Assembly: GCF_030161595.1 (NCBI RefSeq)
Contig: NZ_BSUM01000001.1
Coordinates: 806,001 to 870,000 of the forward strand
Source: Litorihabitans aurantiacus
Lineage (GTDB): Bacteria > Actinomycetota > Actinomycetes > Actinomycetales > Beutenbergiaceae
DNA: 64,000 nucleotides
Direction of reading: 5' to 3'
The position numbers and the translations under genes are program-made. Shown here one piece after another: positions 7,537 to 16,916 of the stretch; within the stretch, counting starts at the first letter, position 1, and every line of letters begins with the position of its first letter. The notes under the pieces are model-generated. The model saw nothing but the letters and a program-made list of their open reading frames with translations. It was not told the DNA's origin and ran no database searches.

Positions 7537-8612
7537 ATGGTCGCGGAGCGCCGTCACGGCGAGTACAAGGTCCCCGGCGGCAAGCTCGTCGTCGCCGACG
7601 TGGCGCAGGACGGTGAGGGCGACGGCGCCACGCTGAGCGAGGTCGCGATCTCCGGCGACTTCTTCCTCGAGCCCGACGAGGCGCTCGGCACGATCAACGC
7701 CGCCCTCGTCGGTCTCCCGAGCACCGCGAGCGTCGCGACGATGGCGGCGGCGGTGGCGACCGCGGTCGGCGACGACGTCGCGATGGTCGGCTTCTCGCCC
7801 GAGGCGGTCGCGATCGCCGTGCGCCGCGCGCTCGGCCACTCCACGAGCTGGGGCGACCACACCTTCGAGGTCATCCACGGCGCGGCCGAGGTGCCGTTCA
7901 TGCACATGGCGCTCGACGAGGTGCTCACGCAGTCCGTCGGCGCCGGTACGCGCGGGCCCACGCTGCGCATCTGGGAGTGGGAGCGCACCACCGTGGTGAT
8001 CGGCTCGTTCCAGTCGATGCGCAACGAGATCGACCCCGAGGGCGCGCAGCGCCAGGGCGTGACGGTCACGCGCCGCGTCTCGGGCGGTGGCGCGATGTTC
8101 ATCCAGCCGGGCAACACGATCACGTACTCGCTGTCGGTTCCGGCCTCGCTGGTGGACGGGCTGAGCTTCGAGCAGAGCTACGCGTTCCTCGACGACTGGG
8201 TGCTGGGTGCGCTGCGCGACCCGGGATCCACGCGAGCTACGTGCCGCTCAACGACATCACCTCGCCCGCGGGCAAGATCGCCGGCGCGGCACAGAAGCGC
8301 TACGCCTCCGGCGCCGTGCTGCACCACGTGACGATGGCGTACGACATCGACGCCGACGCCATGCTGGACGTCTTGCGCATCGGCCGGGAGAAGCTGTCCG
8401 ACAAGGGCACCCGCAGCGCGAACAAGCGCGTCGACCCGCTGCGCAGCCAGACCGGGCTGCCGCGCGAGGAGATCATCGACGCGTTCCTGGCGCACTTCGC
8501 CTCGCGCTACGAGACCACTCCCGGAGGGATCACGGCCGCCGAGCGGGCCGAGGCGGAGCGCCTGGTGCAGCAGAAGTTCGCCACGACGCAGTGGTTGAAT
8601 CGGGTCCCATGA
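7537..8612 (+). CDS. lplA: Lipoate-protein ligase A with N-terminal accessory domain (frameshifted near 8220)
   Basis: The product activates lipoate with ATP and transfers it to lipoyl domains. Residues 1 to about 105 match the accessory domain usually found at the C-terminus or as a separate subunit: HGEYKVPGGKLVVADV, SGDFFLEPDEAL, GFSPEAVAIAVRRAL. The catalytic domain follows: MHMALDEVL, LRIWEWERTTVVIGSFQS, the RRVSGGGAMF glycine loop, and SPAGKIAGAAQKR with the lysine that contacts lipoyl-AMP. The frames join if one C is restored at 8220-8222, giving 358 residues. The stop overlaps the next ATG by four bases (ATGA). Confidence 0.85.
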
Positions 8613-9181
8613 CCTTCCAGATCGCGGGCCTGCCCGAGGCCGACGCCGTCCTCGACGACGACGAGTTCGCCGTCGTCATCGGCATGATGCTCGACCAGCA
8701 GTACGGCATGGAGCACGCGTTCCGCGGCGGGTGGAAGGTGCGCTCCCGGTTCGGCACCCTCGACCCCGCGGCCATCGCGGCCGCGGACTCCGAGGAGTTC
8801 GTCGCGCTGTGCAGCCAGCCCCCGGCGATCCACCGGTTCCCCGGATCCATGGCCCAGCGGCTCCAGCAGCTCGCCGCCGTCGTCGTGGAGAAGTACGACG
8901 GCGACGTCGCGCGCCTGTGGACCGAGGCCACGAGCGGTCGCGACCTCCTCAAGCGAGTTCAGGAGCTGCCCGGGTTCGGGAAGCAGAAGGCCCAGATCTT
9001 CGTGGCCCTGCTCGCCAAGCAGCTGGGCGTCCGACCCGAGGGCTGGGAGGCGGCCGCCGGCGACTACGCCCTCGAGGGGTACCGCTCGGTGGCGGACGTG
9101 GTCGACGCCGACTCCCTGGCCCGGGTGCGCGAGTTCAAGCAGCGCAAGAAGGCGGCGGCGAAGGCCGCGGCCGAGAGCTGA
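8609..9181 (+). CDS. HhH-GPD-type DNA glycosylase-like protein
   Basis: The 190-residue protein resembles short actinobacterial HhH-GPD family proteins of base-excision repair. It has an N-terminal helical region with FAVVIGMMLDQQ, and a helix-hairpin-helix at about residues 115-130, ELPGFGKQKAQIF. The usual catalytic aspartate after the hairpin is not obvious, so activity is uncertain. It ends in a lysine/alanine tail. Its ATG overlaps the lplA stop (ATGA), so the two are translationally coupled. It converges with hipA over a 25-bp gap. Confidence 0.7.
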   Translation: MTFQIAGLPEADAVLDDDEFAVVIGMMLDQQYGMEHAFRGGWKVRSRFGTLDPAAIAAADSEEFVALCSQPPAIHRFPGSMAQRLQQLAAVVVEKYDGDVARLWTEATSGRDLLKRVQELPGFGKQKAQIFVALLAKQLGVRPEGWEAAAGDYALEGYRSVADVVDADSLARVREFKQRKKAAAKAAAES

Positions 9182-9206
9182 CACCGCCGGCGAGGGACGA
9201 CGGACG

Positions 9207-10427
9207 TCAGGTCCCGTCGGCGACCTGGTCCACCCGGGCACGCACGCGAGCGACCAGGTCGAACCCCTCGAGGTCGGCGGTCGACTCCAGAGCGGACCGG
9301 ACCGAGGCCGCGACGTCCTGCACGACGTCGCGGGCCCGGCCCCGCGGGACACCCCAGGACTCCGCCTCGGCGACGAGGTGCTCGCGGCCGAGACGTGCCA
9401 GACGGCGCTGTCCGTCGACCCTCATCCCGAAGTCGCCGAACCGCGGGTCGACGTGGAAGACCGGGGCGACGTCGTACGCCGGTGCGACGCTGAACGAGCC
9501 GTCGCGATTCATCAGGGAGTAGTTCTTCGCGTGGGCGTCACCGTCGCCGACGAGGAGGCGGAACGTCACCTGTCGCAGCAGGTCGTCGCGGAACACCGCG
9601 GGATCCTCCGCCTCGGCGCCGGGACCCGTGGCGAGGCGTCGCAGCCGACCCTCGCCCGCGGCGGGCTCGTACTTGTCGCCCGGCCGGATCCCGAGAGCCT
9701 GGGCCGCATCCTCCTGGTGGAAGCGTTCGCCGTCCTCCCGGTCGAAGCGTTCCACCACGAGTGTGAGGCGTCCGCCGAAACGGCCGATCTCGGTGCGGGC
9801 GACGGCCTGACCCGCACGCGCCGCGACCCGCATCGCCCAGTGCTCGAGCTCGATGATCCGTGGCACGGCCGCGCGGGGGTCGGCGGGCTCGGGCTTGAGG
9901 AGGTGGCTCGACGGCGCGCCCCCCGTCGGCCACGACCAACCGTCGCCGTCCCTGGTCAGCAGCACCTTGCTCTGCACGCCGCCGAGCGAGGCGGTGATGC
10001 TCTCGCCGTCGGGCGACGTGAGGGTCGGGAGGTCGAGGACGATCCGGTCGACCTCGCCGGGCGTCAGGGGGCGTAGCCGCGGCACGGGCAGCTCGTCGCC
10101 CGTGGTGATCTGGACGGCGCCGGCGCACTCCTGACCGACGTGGGCGAGGAGTCCCAGGGCGTCCCCCGGCCTGACCCCGTGCTCCCGCTCGAGCTGCGTC
10201 CGCAAGGCGCCCTCGGGCAGGAGGTTGTCCAGGTAGATCTCCAGCTCCGGTGACTCCACGCGACGGGGCGTCAGCGGTAGCGAGTAGGAGAGCGGGCGTG
10301 CCCCGACGCCCCAGTGGCGCAGGGACTCGGGGTCGAAGCGCAGCCGGGGGCGGCCGCTGCGGAGCCGCTCGATCTCACCGATGTGGCGACCCTGGAGCCA
10401 GAGGTGGAGGACGCGGGGCGTGGTCAC
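9207..10427 (-). CDS. hipA: HipA-family serine/threonine kinase toxin
   Basis: This 406-residue protein has the HipA plan. The N-terminal subdomain carries LSYSLPLTPR, YLDNLLPEG and GAVQ. The kinase core follows with ASLGGVQSKVLL, the nucleotide-binding SSHLLKPEP, a metal/ATP region FHQEDAAQALG, the catalytic loop GDGDAHAKNYSL and the DFG-like APAYDVAP. HipA kinases phosphorylate targets such as aminoacyl-tRNA synthetases and are neutralised by HipB. All core motifs are intact, so it is probably active. GTG 10427 overlaps the hipB stop by four bases (GTGA), as expected of a toxin-antitoxin operon. Confidence 0.88.
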   Translation of the reverse strand: MTTPRVLHLWLQGRHIGEIERLRSGRPRLRFDPESLRHWGVGARPLSYSLPLTPRRVESPELEIYLDNLLPEGALRTQLEREHGVRPGDALGLLAHVGQECAGAVQITTGDELPVPRLRPLTPGEVDRIVLDLPTLTSPDGESITASLGGVQSKVLLTRDGDGWSWPTGGAPSSHLLKPEPADPRAAVPRIIELEHWAMRVAARAGQAVARTEIGRFGGRLTLVVERFDREDGERFHQEDAAQALGIRPGDKYEPAAGEGRLRRLATGPGAEAEDPAVFRDDLLRQVTFRLLVGDGDAHAKNYSLMNRDGSFSVAPAYDVAPVFHVDPRFGDFGMRVDGQRRLARLGREHLVAEAESWGVPRGRARDVVQDVAASVRSALESTADLEGFDLVARVRARVDQVADGT

Positions 10428-10663
10428 TCGATCGTCACCCGCGACCCGCGCGGAACGAGGACGGCCTCGTAGCCGCACGCCGCGAGGAGGTCGAGCACGG
10501 TGGAGCTGGCCACGGGGTCACCACGTTCCAGGCGCGAGATCGTGGCGCGCGAGGAGGAGATCGTCGCCGCGGCCTCGGACTGGTCCCGCCCGGAGTCCCG
10601 TCGGATCTGCCCGAGCGCGCTGCCCAGCGCGGTCGCGGTGCGGGCGCGGTACCAGTGCGTCAT
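10424..10663 (-). CDS. hipB: HipB-like XRE antitoxin
   Basis: The 79-residue protein holds a helix-turn-helix of the XRE/Cro type: ALGQIRRDSGRDQSEAAATISSSRATISRLERGDP at about residues 16-50. A short C-terminal strand follows (YEAVLVPRGSRVTI), like the HipB tail used in dimerisation and toxin contact. It precedes hipA and overlaps it. Repeated operator-like sequences lie upstream, in line with autoregulation. Confidence 0.85.
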   Translation of the reverse strand: MTHWYRARTATALGSALGQIRRDSGRDQSEAAATISSSRATISRLERGDPVASSTVLDLLAACGYEAVLVPRGSRVTIE

Positions 10664-10691
10664 TTCTGATTCATCTCAGGTCGGGAGCCGT

Positions 10692-10748
10692 ATGCGTCAG
10701 GAATGAGTCATCGTATGCCCGTTGCGAGATGCGTCAAGGATGATGCGT
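10692..10748 (-). promoter_or_regulatory. Candidate HipB operators
   Basis: Two similar sequences, ATGCGTCAGGAATGAGTC at 10692-10709 and ATGCGTCAAGGATGATGC at 10729-10746, each contain TCA-N4-TGA half-site symmetry and lie 37 bp apart just upstream of hipB. HipB proteins bind several short palindromes in their own promoters. Assignment is by position and symmetry only. Confidence 0.45.
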
Positions 10749-10757
10749 TGCCGCCTC

Positions 10758-11825
10758 CTAGCCGAAGGTCACGCTGACGGAGAACGACGGCGTCGGTTCG
10801 TACAGGTCCTCGAGCACGAGGTAGGACACGCCGGCCTCGAGGTCGAGCTCCAGGTAGGGGTCGTACTCCGTGCCGCCGACCGTCTCGGCGAGGGTCGGCC
10901 CGCGGTCGTCGACGGCCGCCACCCGGTCGCCGCTGAGGTAGCTGAGGTGGCCGTCGAGATCCTCGTCCTCGCCCCGCACGTCCACGACCGCGCTCACGGG
11001 CGCGTCGGTGCTGACCCGGAGCACCGCCGCGGAGTCGGCGCCGATGCTCACGTTCGCGGGCACGCCCGCCTCCACGGGGATCACCTCGGGTGCCGCGTCG
11101 GCCTGCAGCTCGACGTCGACCTGCTCGCCGCGACGCTCGGTCAGCACGAGGTCGTAGCTGCCGGCGGGCAGCCAGACCCAGTAGCCGGGGTCGCTCCACG
11201 AACCGCCCAGCAGATCGCTGAGCTGGTAGCCGCGGTCGCTGGGGAACGGCAGGGCCTCGGGCTCGCCGGTCGGGGTGATCGTCATCTCGACGTCGAGGGT
11301 GTCGCTCGACCCGGTCGCCCCCACGAGGTAGTCGCCGTCCTGCTCGACCTCGAGCACGGTCGTCAAGGAGCCTCCGGCGGGGACAGTGCCGGACGGCGCG
11401 TCACCGGGCGCGAACGGCTCGAGGCTCGCGGTGGAGGAGGGTGCGGGGTCGGCGCCACCCCCGCCGCCCGTGGCGGGGTCGCCGTCGATCAGGGCGTTGA
11501 TCGCGACGGCGATGATGACCACCACGACGACGCCGGCGCCCACGAGCCACCACAGCAGCCCCGACCGCTGCCGTCCCGCGGCGACCCCCGCGGGAGCGGC
11601 CACGGGGGCCGGGGTCCAGGTCGAGACCGTCCGCGGTCCGCTCGCCGAGCGCAGGTCGGCACCCGCGAGGTACGGGTAGTCCGCGAGCGCGGTCGCGGGT
11701 CCCGGCCGCACGACCTCCTCGGGCGCGAACGGCTGGGTGTAGTCGGTCCAGCCGTCGCCGTCCCAGAACCGCACCTGCGACAGGCCCTGGGGGTCGGGGT
11801 ACCAGCCGGCTTCCTTCGTCACCAC
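10758..11825 (-). CDS. DUF2510 membrane protein with extracellular domain
   Basis: The 355-residue protein begins with a DUF2510 motif (AGWYPDPQGLSQVRFWDGDGWTDYTQPF, residues 6-33), a short aromatic domain common in actinobacterial membrane proteins. One transmembrane segment is at about residues 89-110 (LLWWLVGAGVVVVVIIAVAI), followed by a Gly/Pro/Ser linker. The remaining 230 residues form a beta-rich, Asp-rich extracytoplasmic region resembling bacterial pre-peptidase C-like repeats (DGDYLVGATGSSDTLDVEMTI, GSYDLVLTE). Function is unknown. It follows a similar gene 14 bases downstream of its stop. GTG 11825 or GTG 11822 could start it. Confidence 0.7.
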   Translation of the reverse strand: MVTKEAGWYPDPQGLSQVRFWDGDGWTDYTQPFAPEEVVRPGPATALADYPYLAGADLRSASGPRTVSTWTPAPVAAPAGVAAGRQRSGLLWWLVGAGVVVVVIIAVAINALIDGDPATGGGGGADPAPSSTASLEPFAPGDAPSGTVPAGGSLTTVLEVEQDGDYLVGATGSSDTLDVEMTITPTGEPEALPFPSDRGYQLSDLLGGSWSDPGYWVWLPAGSYDLVLTERRGEQVDVELQADAAPEVIPVEAGVPANVSIGADSAAVLRVSTDAPVSAVVDVRGEDEDLDGHLSYLSGDRVAAVDDRGPTLAETVGGTEYDPYLELDLEAGVSYLVLEDLYEPTPSFSVSVTFG

Positions 11826-11839
11826 CGTCCCAGTCTCGC

Positions 11840-13003
11840 CTACGGCTGGGTGGAGGCGGTCACGTCGGCCGTCCCGCCCTCGCCGCGGAAGTCGCCGACG
11901 AGGACGACGAGGCGCTCCTCGAGCAGGACGTCCGTCGTGACGTACGGGTCGAGCGAGTCACCCCCGACGTCGTCGAGCACCTCCTGCGGACGGTCGTCGT
12001 TCTCCCAGACGAGACCGTCCCACGCCGAGAGCGCGGCGCGCAGGTCGCCCCCGCTGGTGGTGCGGGCGTCGAGGGTGGCGGACGCGCCGTCGGCCACGTC
12101 CAGGTAGCCGATCCACAGTCCGTCCGCCGGCACCTCGATCGAGGACGTCACGCCGTCGACGAGCGCGCCGTCGCCCTCGCCGAGGTTCGTGATGGTGACC
12201 TCCATCCGTGCGGGATCGCCGTAGTAGTCGGACGCTGTGACCGTGTGCGGTCCGGCCGTGTACCAGCCGACCAGCGCCGCGTCGTCGCCGTCGAGACCCA
12301 GCGAACCGGCCGGGGCGGGGGCGTAGTCGGCCTCGGCGTAGGTGCCGTCGGGGGCCTCGAGCGCGAGGAACGGGTCGGAGTCGTCGGTCGAGGTGACCGT
12401 GATGAGGTAGATCCCGTCGGTCGGGAGGTCGACCACGGACTCCACCAGGGTGTCGCGCGGGACGTCGACGATCGTGGTCCCGTCCACCGCGAACGTGCCG
12501 TCGACGATGGTGGGCGGGTCGGCCTGCGACGTCGGCGACGCGATCGGCGTCGGGCCGCCGTCGAACCAGCCCTGCGAGAACGCGCCCCAGGCGACGACGC
12601 CGACGATGAGCAGCGCGGCACCCACCACGACTCCCGCGACGACGAACGGCCACCGCTCTCCGGAGGCGCGGGCGCCGTCGGGGGAGACGGGGTAGCCGGG
12701 GGCGGTCGCGTAGCCCGGCGCCGCGTGGCCGTAGCCCTGACCCGCACCGAGGTAGGTCGGCTGCGACTGTCCCGGCCCCTGACCCTGGCCGTGTCCGGTG
12801 GGCCCGGCGGAGTAGCCGGGGTAGGACGACGACGAGGCGTAGCCGCCGGGCAGCGGCGGGATCCCGCCCGGGGAGGTCGACGAGGGCGCCCCGGTCGACG
12901 AGGTGGAGGACGCCGATGTGTGCGACGTCCACGCGCCGCCGTCGTAGTACCGCAGCTGCATCGGGTCGCCCGGATCGGGGTACCAGCCAGGTCCTGCACT
13001 CAT
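11840..13003 (-). CDS. DUF2510 membrane protein, paralogue of the next gene
   Basis: The 387-residue product has DUF2510 at residues 6-26 (GWYPDPGDPMQLRYYDGGAWT). A Ser/Gly/Pro/Tyr-rich cytosolic tail follows, then a membrane segment (FVVAGVVVGAALLIVGVVAWGAF, about residues 119-141) and a beta-rich extracellular part with two repeats of the DGIYLITVTSTDDSDPFLAL type. The pair 11840/10758 shares domain order, so one is probably a duplicate of the other. ATG 13003 has GGAG upstream, and TAGGCT on the minus strand at 13040-13035 is a plausible -10 box, overlapping the end of the helicase gene. Confidence 0.7.
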   Translation of the reverse strand: MSAGPGWYPDPGDPMQLRYYDGGAWTSHTSASSTSSTGAPSSTSPGGIPPLPGGYASSSSYPGYSAGPTGHGQGQGPGQSQPTYLGAGQGYGHAAPGYATAPGYPVSPDGARASGERWPFVVAGVVVGAALLIVGVVAWGAFSQGWFDGGPTPIASPTSQADPPTIVDGTFAVDGTTIVDVPRDTLVESVVDLPTDGIYLITVTSTDDSDPFLALEAPDGTYAEADYAPAPAGSLGLDGDDAALVGWYTAGPHTVTASDYYGDPARMEVTITNLGEGDGALVDGVTSSIEVPADGLWIGYLDVADGASATLDARTTSGGDLRAALSAWDGLVWENDDRPQEVLDDVGGDSLDPYVTTDVLLEERLVVLVGDFRGEGGTADVTASTQP

Positions 13004-13043
13004 GCTCACCGCTCCACGATCGTCGTCGGACCCGAGCCTAGAT

Positions 13044-15704
13044 CTACAGGGGACCGAGCGACACCGGGCGCACCACGACCTCACCGAGGTCGTCGCACGC
13101 GTCGAGGTCGACCTCGAGCACGAGGCGCCAGTCCCGGTCGCCGTCGGGATCGGCGAGGATCTGGGTGACGTACCAGGTGCGCCCCTCGGGCTCGACGAGC
13201 AGCAGGGACGCGGAGCGCGCCGCGCCATCGGTCCCGATCTCGTCGTACTCGGTCCAGTAGGGCCCGAGGGCGTCGGCCCAGCGCTGCGGGTCCCAGCCCG
13301 CGTCGCCGTCGAGCGCCCCGAGCGCGGCGTACTGCTCGCGCGCCAGGAGCTCGACGCGGCGGAACGCGGCGCCCCGCACAGCGGTGCGGAACGCGCGCTC
13401 GTTCGCGGTGAACGGCGGCGGGGTCTCGGCGTCGCCGAAGCGGCGTTCGGCCGCCTCGAGCTCGGCGTCGGTCAGACCGTCGGCGTCGACGGCGTCGCTC
13501 GCCGCGCCCGAGAGGGCCTCCCACTCCGACAGGAGCGAGGAGTCGACCTGGCGCACGAGCTCGCCGAGCCACGTGAGCACGTCCTCCACCTCGTCCGTGC
13601 GCATCTCGGCGGGGACGATCTGCCGCATCGAGCGCAGCACGTCGGTGAGGTAGCGCAGGACCACGCCCTCGCTGCGGGCGACGCTGTAGCGGGAGACCAG
13701 CTCCGAGAACGTCATGCCGGTCTCGATCATCTCGCGCACCACGGACTTGGGCTCGAGCTCGGACTCGGCCGCCCACGGGTTGGCGCGCGCATAGATCTCG
13801 AACGCGCCGGCGAGCAGCTCGGCCAGCGGCTGCGGGTAGGTGACCTCCTCCAGCAGCTCCATGCGCTCGTCGTACTCGAGTCCGTCGGCCTTCATCGTGC
13901 CGATCGCTTCGCCCCGGGCCGCGTGCTGCTGCGCCATCAGGACGGGGCGGGGACCCGGCGTCGTCGCCTCGATCACGGAGACCACCTCGAGGGCGCGCGT
14001 GAACGGTTCCGCCTCGGGGTCCAGGAGCTCCATCGCGGCGAGCGCGAAGGGTGCGAGCGGAGAGTTGAGCGCGAACTCGTCGGGCACGTCGGTCTCGAGC
14101 GTGACCGTCGGTCCGCCGCCCGTGACGTACTGCCGGGGCGTGTGCTGGACGAGCCCGGCCGAGCGCAGCGAGCGGTAGATGCCGATCGCGCGCCGCACGT
14201 GCGGATCGGCGGCACGCTCGGGCTCGTGGCTGCCCGAGATGAGCGCGGACATCCGCGCGACGGGGTCGCCCGGGCGCGCCAGGACGCCGAGGACCATGGC
14301 GTGCGTGACGTGGAACTGCGACGTCAGCGCCTCGGGCTCCGCCTCGCGCAGGCGTTCGAAGGTCTTGTCCGTCCAGTTGACCTGGCCCTCGGGCGCCTTC
14401 TTCCGCACGATCTTGCGGCGCTTGCGCTCGTCGTCGCCCGCCTTCGCCAGGGCCTTCGCGTTCTCGATGACGTGCTCGGGTGCCTGCACGACGACGTCGC
14501 CCACGGTGTCGAAGCCGGCGCGACCGGCGCGCCCGGCGATCTGGTGGAACTCGCGCGCGCTCAGGTGTCGCTGCCGCACGCCGTCGAACTTGGTCAGACC
14601 CGTGAAGACGACCGTGCGGATCGGCATGTTGACGCCGACGCCGAGCGTGTCCGTGCCGCACACCACGCGCAGGTGCCCCGCCTGCACGAGGCGCTCCACG
14701 AGCCGGCGGTAGCGCGGCAGCATGCCCGCGTGGTGCACGCCGATCCCGAGGCGCAGGAGCCGGGAGAGCGTCTGGCCGAACCCGCGCGCGAAGCGCTCGC
14801 CGGTCAGCGCCTGCGCGATCGCCTCGCGCTGCGGCCGCGAGGTGACCTGGACCGAGGTCAGGGCCTGGGCCCGCTCGAGCGCCGCGGCCTGCGTGAAGTG
14901 CACGACGTAGACGGGCGCGCGCTGCGTCGTCAGGAGCTCCTCGATGACCTCCGTGAGCGGCTGCAGCGAGTAGGTGAAGGTGAGCGGGACGGGGCGCTGC
15001 GCGTGCGTGATCATCTGGCACTCGCGGCCCGTGCGGCGCGTGAGGTCGCGGGTGATCGCACTCATGTCGCCGAGCGTGGCCGACAGGAGCACGAACTGGG
15101 CGCCCGGGAGGTCGAGCAGCGGGATCTGCCACGCCGACCCGCGCTGGGGGTCGGCGTAGAAGTGGAACTCGTCGGCCACGACCACGAGGTCGGCGTCGTT
15201 CTCGGTGTTGGCGGGCGTCGCACCGAGCTGGCCCCGGAGCGTCTGCGCCGCGAGGATCTCGGCGGTGCAGCAGATGATCGGCGCACCGGGGTTGATCGCG
15301 ATGTCGCCAGTGACCATGCCGACGTTCGCGGCGCCGAACGTGGCCGCGAGGTCGAAGAACTTCTCGCTCACGAGCGCCTTGACGGGCGCGGTGTAGAACG
15401 TGCGAGCGCCCCGCGCGAGCGCGGCGGCGTGGGCGGCGATCGCCACGAGGCTCTTGCCGCTGCCCGTCGGGGTCGCGAGCACGACGTGCTCACCCCCGAG
15501 GATCGCGAGCGCCGCCTCCTCCTGGTGCGGGTAGAGGGTCACACCCCGGCCCGCGGCGTAGGCCTCGAACGCCTCGTAGGCGTCGTCCGGCGAGGTGCCG
15601 GGCGCCAGGGCGAGGGGGTGCTCGGGGGCGGTCACGGCGGTCGCCGGCGGGCGGACGGTCGCGGGTGCGGCGTGGGAGCGGGCGGGGGAGGGCACGTCCT
15701 GCAA
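13044..15704 (-). CDS. DEAD/DEAH-box RNA helicase, DUF3516 family
   Basis: The 886-residue protein is a superfamily 2 helicase. Walker A is ATPTGSGKS at about residues 77-85, Walker B is VVADEFH at 176-181, motif III SATLGDMSA follows, then the second RecA domain with VVCGTDTLGVGVNMPIRTVVFTGL and motif VI HQIAGRAGRAGFDT. The C-terminal half (from about residue 440) is the DUF3516 region typical of actinobacteria, including MELLEEVTYPQPLAELL. Such proteins are Ski2-like and presumably remodel RNA. The TTG at 15704 lies one base after the stop of the methyltransferase gene; GTG 15695 is an alternative. Confidence 0.88.
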   Translation of the reverse strand: MQDVPSPARSHAAPATVRPPATAVTAPEHPLALAPGTSPDDAYEAFEAYAAGRGVTLYPHQEEAALAILGGEHVVLATPTGSGKSLVAIAAHAAALARGARTFYTAPVKALVSEKFFDLAATFGAANVGMVTGDIAINPGAPIICCTAEILAAQTLRGQLGATPANTENDADLVVVADEFHFYADPQRGSAWQIPLLDLPGAQFVLLSATLGDMSAITRDLTRRTGRECQMITHAQRPVPLTFTYSLQPLTEVIEELLTTQRAPVYVVHFTQAAALERAQALTSVQVTSRPQREAIAQALTGERFARGFGQTLSRLLRLGIGVHHAGMLPRYRRLVERLVQAGHLRVVCGTDTLGVGVNMPIRTVVFTGLTKFDGVRQRHLSAREFHQIAGRAGRAGFDTVGDVVVQAPEHVIENAKALAKAGDDERKRRKIVRKKAPEGQVNWTDKTFERLREAEPEALTSQFHVTHAMVLGVLARPGDPVARMSALISGSHEPERAADPHVRRAIGIYRSLRSAGLVQHTPRQYVTGGGPTVTLETDVPDEFALNSPLAPFALAAMELLDPEAEPFTRALEVVSVIEATTPGPRPVLMAQQHAARGEAIGTMKADGLEYDERMELLEEVTYPQPLAELLAGAFEIYARANPWAAESELEPKSVVREMIETGMTFSELVSRYSVARSEGVVLRYLTDVLRSMRQIVPAEMRTDEVEDVLTWLGELVRQVDSSLLSEWEALSGAASDAVDADGLTDAELEAAERRFGDAETPPPFTANERAFRTAVRGAAFRRVELLAREQYAALGALDGDAGWDPQRWADALGPYWTEYDEIGTDGAARSASLLLVEPEGRTWYVTQILADPDGDRDWRLVLEVDLDACDDLGEVVVRPVSLGPL

Positions 15705-15705
15705 C

Positions 15706-16857
15706 CTACCCGGGGCGCCTGGTCAGCCCGACCAGCACCTCGGAGTGGGTGGTGTGCGGGAACATGTCGAGCACCTGCGCGTGCTTCACGCGCAGCGACG
15801 GCATCGCGGCCAGGTCGCGGGCCAGGGTCGTGGCGTTGCACGAGGAGTACAGGACGTGACGGGCGCGCGAGGTCTCGAGCCAGGCGGCCAGCCCCGGGCC
15901 GATCCCGCGCCGGGGCGGGTTGACGACGACGACGTCGGGCGCCGCCGCCGGGTCGCCGAGCGCGACGTCGGTCGCGTCGTCGGCGCGGAAGCGCGCCCTC
16001 GCCAGGCCGAGGTCGGCGGCGGTGCGTCCGGCGCTCGCGACGGCGTCGCGCGAGACCTCCACGCCGAGGACCTCCAGCGTCGGCATGGCCGCGGCGGCGT
16101 GGAGGGCGAAGCCGCCGACGCCGCAGTACAGGTCCCAGAGCGTGCGCGGCTCGAGGCTCGTCAGCCAGTCGGTGGCGTTGCGGTAGAGCGCGGCGGCGAC
16201 CGCGGTGTTCGTCTGGAAGAACGAGCGCGGCCGCAGGTGCAGCGGGAGGTCGTTGACGGTCATCGTCAGCGTCTCGCCGTGCAGCACGATCTCGTGCGGG
16301 CCCTCGAGCACGGCGGCGTGCTCGGGGTGGATGTTCAGGCTGACGACGGCGAGGCGCGGCAGCACCCGACGCAACGCCGGCAGGTGCTTGCGGATGCGGA
16401 CCTCGGCCTCGCGCGAGCGCAGCACGAAGCGCACCATGAGGTCGCCCGCCTCGTTGGCGGTCACGAGCAGGTGCTTGAGCTCGCCGCGGCGGTGGACGAG
16501 GTCGTAGGGGGTGAGCGACGCCGTCGTGACGAATGCGGCGAGGGCGGGCAGGGCGCGCTCGATCGCGGGGGCGTGGAGCGGGCAGCGGGTGAGGTCGCTG
16601 ACGGCGCCGCGGGGGCCGTCGACCGCCTGGATGCCGAGGACGGGGGCGGCCGCCGTGCCGCCGACGACCATCTTCGCCTTGTTCCGGAAGCCCTGCTCGG
16701 GGCTCATGACCGGGGCGCGCCAGACGTCGTCGGGCAGGTTCAGGTCGGCGAGGGCGTCCCGGACGCCGGCGACCTTGGTCGCCAGCTGGTCGACGGGCGG
16801 GAGGTGCAGGAGGGTGCACGAGCGGCACAGGTCCCGCTCGAGGTAGTCGCACCGCAC
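15706..16857 (-). CDS. rlmC: 23S rRNA (uracil-5-)-methyltransferase, RlmC/TrmA family
   Basis: The 383-residue enzyme has the [4Fe-4S] cysteine set of RlmC at its extreme N-terminus (C3, C11 and C14 in MRCDYLERDLCRSC, and a fourth in LTRCPLHAP). The SAM domain shows DLYCGVGGFALHAAA, a VVVNPPRRGIG motif and the catalytic cysteine in VLYSSCNATTLARDLA. It methylates a uridine in 23S rRNA, most likely U747 by similarity of the cysteine spacing to RlmC; other RNA m5U sites cannot be excluded. GTG 16857 is chosen because it places C3 as in RlmC. The helicase gene follows after one base. Confidence 0.85.
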   Translation of the reverse strand: MRCDYLERDLCRSCTLLHLPPVDQLATKVAGVRDALADLNLPDDVWRAPVMSPEQGFRNKAKMVVGGTAAAPVLGIQAVDGPRGAVSDLTRCPLHAPAIERALPALAAFVTTASLTPYDLVHRRGELKHLLVTANEAGDLMVRFVLRSREAEVRIRKHLPALRRVLPRLAVVSLNIHPEHAAVLEGPHEIVLHGETLTMTVNDLPLHLRPRSFFQTNTAVAAALYRNATDWLTSLEPRTLWDLYCGVGGFALHAAAAMPTLEVLGVEVSRDAVASAGRTAADLGLARARFRADDATDVALGDPAAAPDVVVVNPPRRGIGPGLAAWLETSRARHVLYSSCNATTLARDLAAMPSLRVKHAQVLDMFPHTTHSEVLVGLTRRPG

Positions 16858-16916
16858 ACCCGCGATCCTCCCACCCCGCGCCCCCACCCACCGCGAGAGG
16901 ATTGCGGACCCTCGCG

